Below are positions 62,577 through 64,000 of a stretch of DNA of 64,000 nucleotides, one piece after another; within the stretch, counting starts at the first letter, position 1, and each line of letters opens with the position of its first letter. The translations under genes and the position numbers were made by a program. The stretch is from Dryocola sp036489025 (lineage in GTDB: Bacteria > Pseudomonadota > Gammaproteobacteria > Enterobacterales > Enterobacteriaceae), in assembly GCA_036489025.1 (NCBI GenBank), contig DASXGN010000036.1:62001-126000 (forward strand), read 5' to 3'. Under the pieces are notes generated by a model. That model saw only the letters and a program-made list of their open reading frames with translations. It searched no databases and had not been told where the DNA came from.

Positions 62577-63830
62577 CTCGAGCGCCAGCAGCTCGGAGAT
62601 AGTCTGACGGCGGCGAATTAAACGCGCGCTGCCGTTATCAAACAGCACTTCAGGCAGCAGCGGGCGGCTATTGTAGTTGGACGACATAGAAGCGCCGTAA
62701 GCCCCCGTATCGTGCAGCACCAGATAATCCCCCACTTCCACCTGCGGCAGCGAGCGAGTTTCGACCTTGCCGCCTTCCTGCTGGGTAAAGACATCCCCCG
62801 ACTCGCACAGCGGCCCGGCCACCACCGTTTCTACCGGCGGCCGCGCGGATAAATCGCGCCCGTCTGCCGCCAGCGCGGAAATATGGTGATAGCTGCCGTA
62901 CATGGAAGGGCGCATCAGGTCATTGAATCCGGCGTCAATCAGCACAAAGTGGCGCGAGCCCATATCCTTCACCGAGCGCACCTGCGCCACCAGCACGCCG
63001 GACTCAGCCACCAGGAAACGCCCCGGTTCAATTTCAAGCTTCACCGGGTGCCCGAGACGCCGGGCGATTTTATCACGCGCCGCGCTCCACAGCCCAAAGT
63101 AGTGGCTGGTATCGATAGTTTCTTCCCCTTCGCGATAGGGAATAGATAAGCCACCGCCCGCGGAGATAGCCTCCAGATCCTGGCCAAAATCAATCACCTG
63201 CTGCACCATCGCGCCGCAAACTCGTTCCAGATGTCCGTAGTCCACGCCGGAACCGATATGCATGTGAATGCCGACCAGATGCAGGTTGTAACGCTGAAGC
63301 ATTTCCAGCGCCTGCGGCATATCCGCATGCCAGATGCCGTGCTTGCTGTTTTCGCCGCCGGTGTTAGTTTTCTGGCTGTGTCCGTGGCCAAAACCTGGGT
63401 TAACCCGCAGCCAGACCCGGTGCCCAGGAGAGACCTCTCCCAGCTGTTGCAGCATATCTACCGAACCGGCGTTAACCGGAATCTTGTGCCCGGCCACCAG
63501 CGCCAGCGTGGAAGCGTCAATCATATCCGCGGTGAAAACGATGTCGTCCTGGTTTTCCTGCGGGTTGTATCCCGCCGCCAGCGCACGCTCAATTTCACCC
63601 TGCGAAACCGAATCCACCTTCACGCCCTGTTCGCGCATCAGACGCAAAATATGAATATTTGAGCAGGCCTTTTGCGCAAAGCGAATCACATCAAACTGGC
63701 GCAGCTGGGCAATTTGCTGGCGAATGATTTCCGCGTCGTACACCCATACCGGGCAGCCAAATTCAGCGGGCAGGGCTAGCAGGTTTGCGGCGTTCAGCGC
63801 GGTATCGGTGTTATTTAACGGGCGTGGCAT
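62568..63830 (-). CDS. lysA: Diaminopimelate decarboxylase LysA
   Basis: 420-aa PLP enzyme for the last step of lysine synthesis. The PLP lysine is in FAQKACSNIHIL (residue about 54), with HIGSGVDYGHLE, SAGGGLSIPY, EPGRFLVAESG and the CESGDVF motif. Length equals E. coli LysA. Divergent from lysR, its activator, with a 136-bp gap that would hold the LysR sites. Confidence 0.97.
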   Translation of the reverse strand: MPRPLNNTDTALNAANLLALPAEFGCPVWVYDAEIIRQQIAQLRQFDVIRFAQKACSNIHILRLMREQGVKVDSVSQGEIERALAAGYNPQENQDDIVFTADMIDASTLALVAGHKIPVNAGSVDMLQQLGEVSPGHRVWLRVNPGFGHGHSQKTNTGGENSKHGIWHADMPQALEMLQRYNLHLVGIHMHIGSGVDYGHLERVCGAMVQQVIDFGQDLEAISAGGGLSIPYREGEETIDTSHYFGLWSAARDKIARRLGHPVKLEIEPGRFLVAESGVLVAQVRSVKDMGSRHFVLIDAGFNDLMRPSMYGSYHHISALAADGRDLSARPPVETVVAGPLCESGDVFTQQEGGKVETRSLPQVEVGDYLVLHDTGAYGASMSSNYNSRPLLPEVLFDNGSARLIRRRQTISELLALELL

Positions 63831-63966
63831 GGCTTCGTGCTCCGGGAATTCATCATTTCCCTCATTTAGCCACAGCGTGAAGTGAAGAAAAAATATCGAT
63901 TTCTCGTGAGTCTATTCACGTATGATATGGAAAAACGATCCTCAACCACTTTCAGAAGGCAGACCG

Positions 63967-64000
63967 ATGCCGACCATAACCCTGCGCCATATCGAAATAT
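63967..64000 (+). CDS. lysR: LysR, first codons only
   Basis: ATG at 63967 begins MPTITLRHIEI, which agrees with the LysR N-terminus MAAVNLRHIEI. The rest is beyond the window. Divergent from lysA, as expected for the lysA activator. Confidence 0.85.
   Translation, partial: MPTITLRHIEI

Overview
The window is a 64 kb stretch of chromosome from a member of the Enterobacteriaceae. Nearly every protein matches its Escherichia coli counterpart closely and in length. The order also follows the E. coli 63-64 min region: barA, gudPXD, yqcA-truC-yqcC, csrB, syd, queF, ppnN, sdaCB, xni, rlmM-ygdD-gcvA, gcvB, ygdI, csdAE, tcdA, mltA, tRNA-fMet, amiC, argA, recD-recB-ptrA-recC, ppdCBA/ygdB, thyA-lgt-ptsP-rppH, mutH, ygdQ, ygdR, tas, lplT-aas, omrA/omrB, galR, lysA, lysR. 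It is not E. coli itself: the fuc operon is missing and several extra genes are present. I cannot name the genus from sequence reading alone. I see no prophage, insertion sequence, integrase or CRISPR array.

Left part (1-13.3 kb). The 3' part of barA (hybrid sensor kinase) is followed by an inserted ramR-romA-ramA multidrug-resistance regulatory locus. Then comes a D-glucarate operon read leftwards (gudP-gudX-gudD-garK) that carries its own glycerate kinase, then the yqcA-truC-yqcC group, and then the CsrA-sequestering RNA csrB. BarA works with UvrY, and an 18-bp UvrY-type palindrome lies upstream of csrB, so the sensor gene and a main output of its pathway are both here.

Middle (13.3-30.8 kb). 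This holds queF, ppnN and the serine uptake/deamination pair sdaC-sdaB. An insert follows: kduI and kdgT, divergent and sharing a KdgR-type operator, plus a PLP aminotransferase. xni comes next and is interrupted by an in-frame amber codon. After it lie rlmM, ygdD, gcvA with divergent sRNA gcvB, the csd sulfur-transfer genes, tcdA, mltA and two initiator tRNA genes.

Right part (30.8-64 kb). It contains amiC and argA (with a pair of ARG boxes), the RecBCD recombination genes with ptrA, four prepilin-type genes, and thyA-lgt-ptsP-rppH. The rppH-mutH gap has several DnaA boxes and corresponds to the known DARS2 position. Then come mutH, ygdQ, ygdR, tas, lplT-aas (lysophospholipid uptake and re-acylation) and the twin sRNAs omrA and omrB. 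The end holds galR with a candidate GalR operator, an acetyltransferase gene and an uncharacterised LacI-type regulator gene, lysA and the start of lysR.

Most of this is ordinary core genome, and I found no convincing undescribed multi-gene system. The points most worth a second look are the amber codon in xni, the placement of the ram locus, the kduI/kdgT insert, the T-stem variant of one initiator tRNA, the DnaA-box palindrome after csdE, the DARS2 region and the orphan LacI-type regulator.
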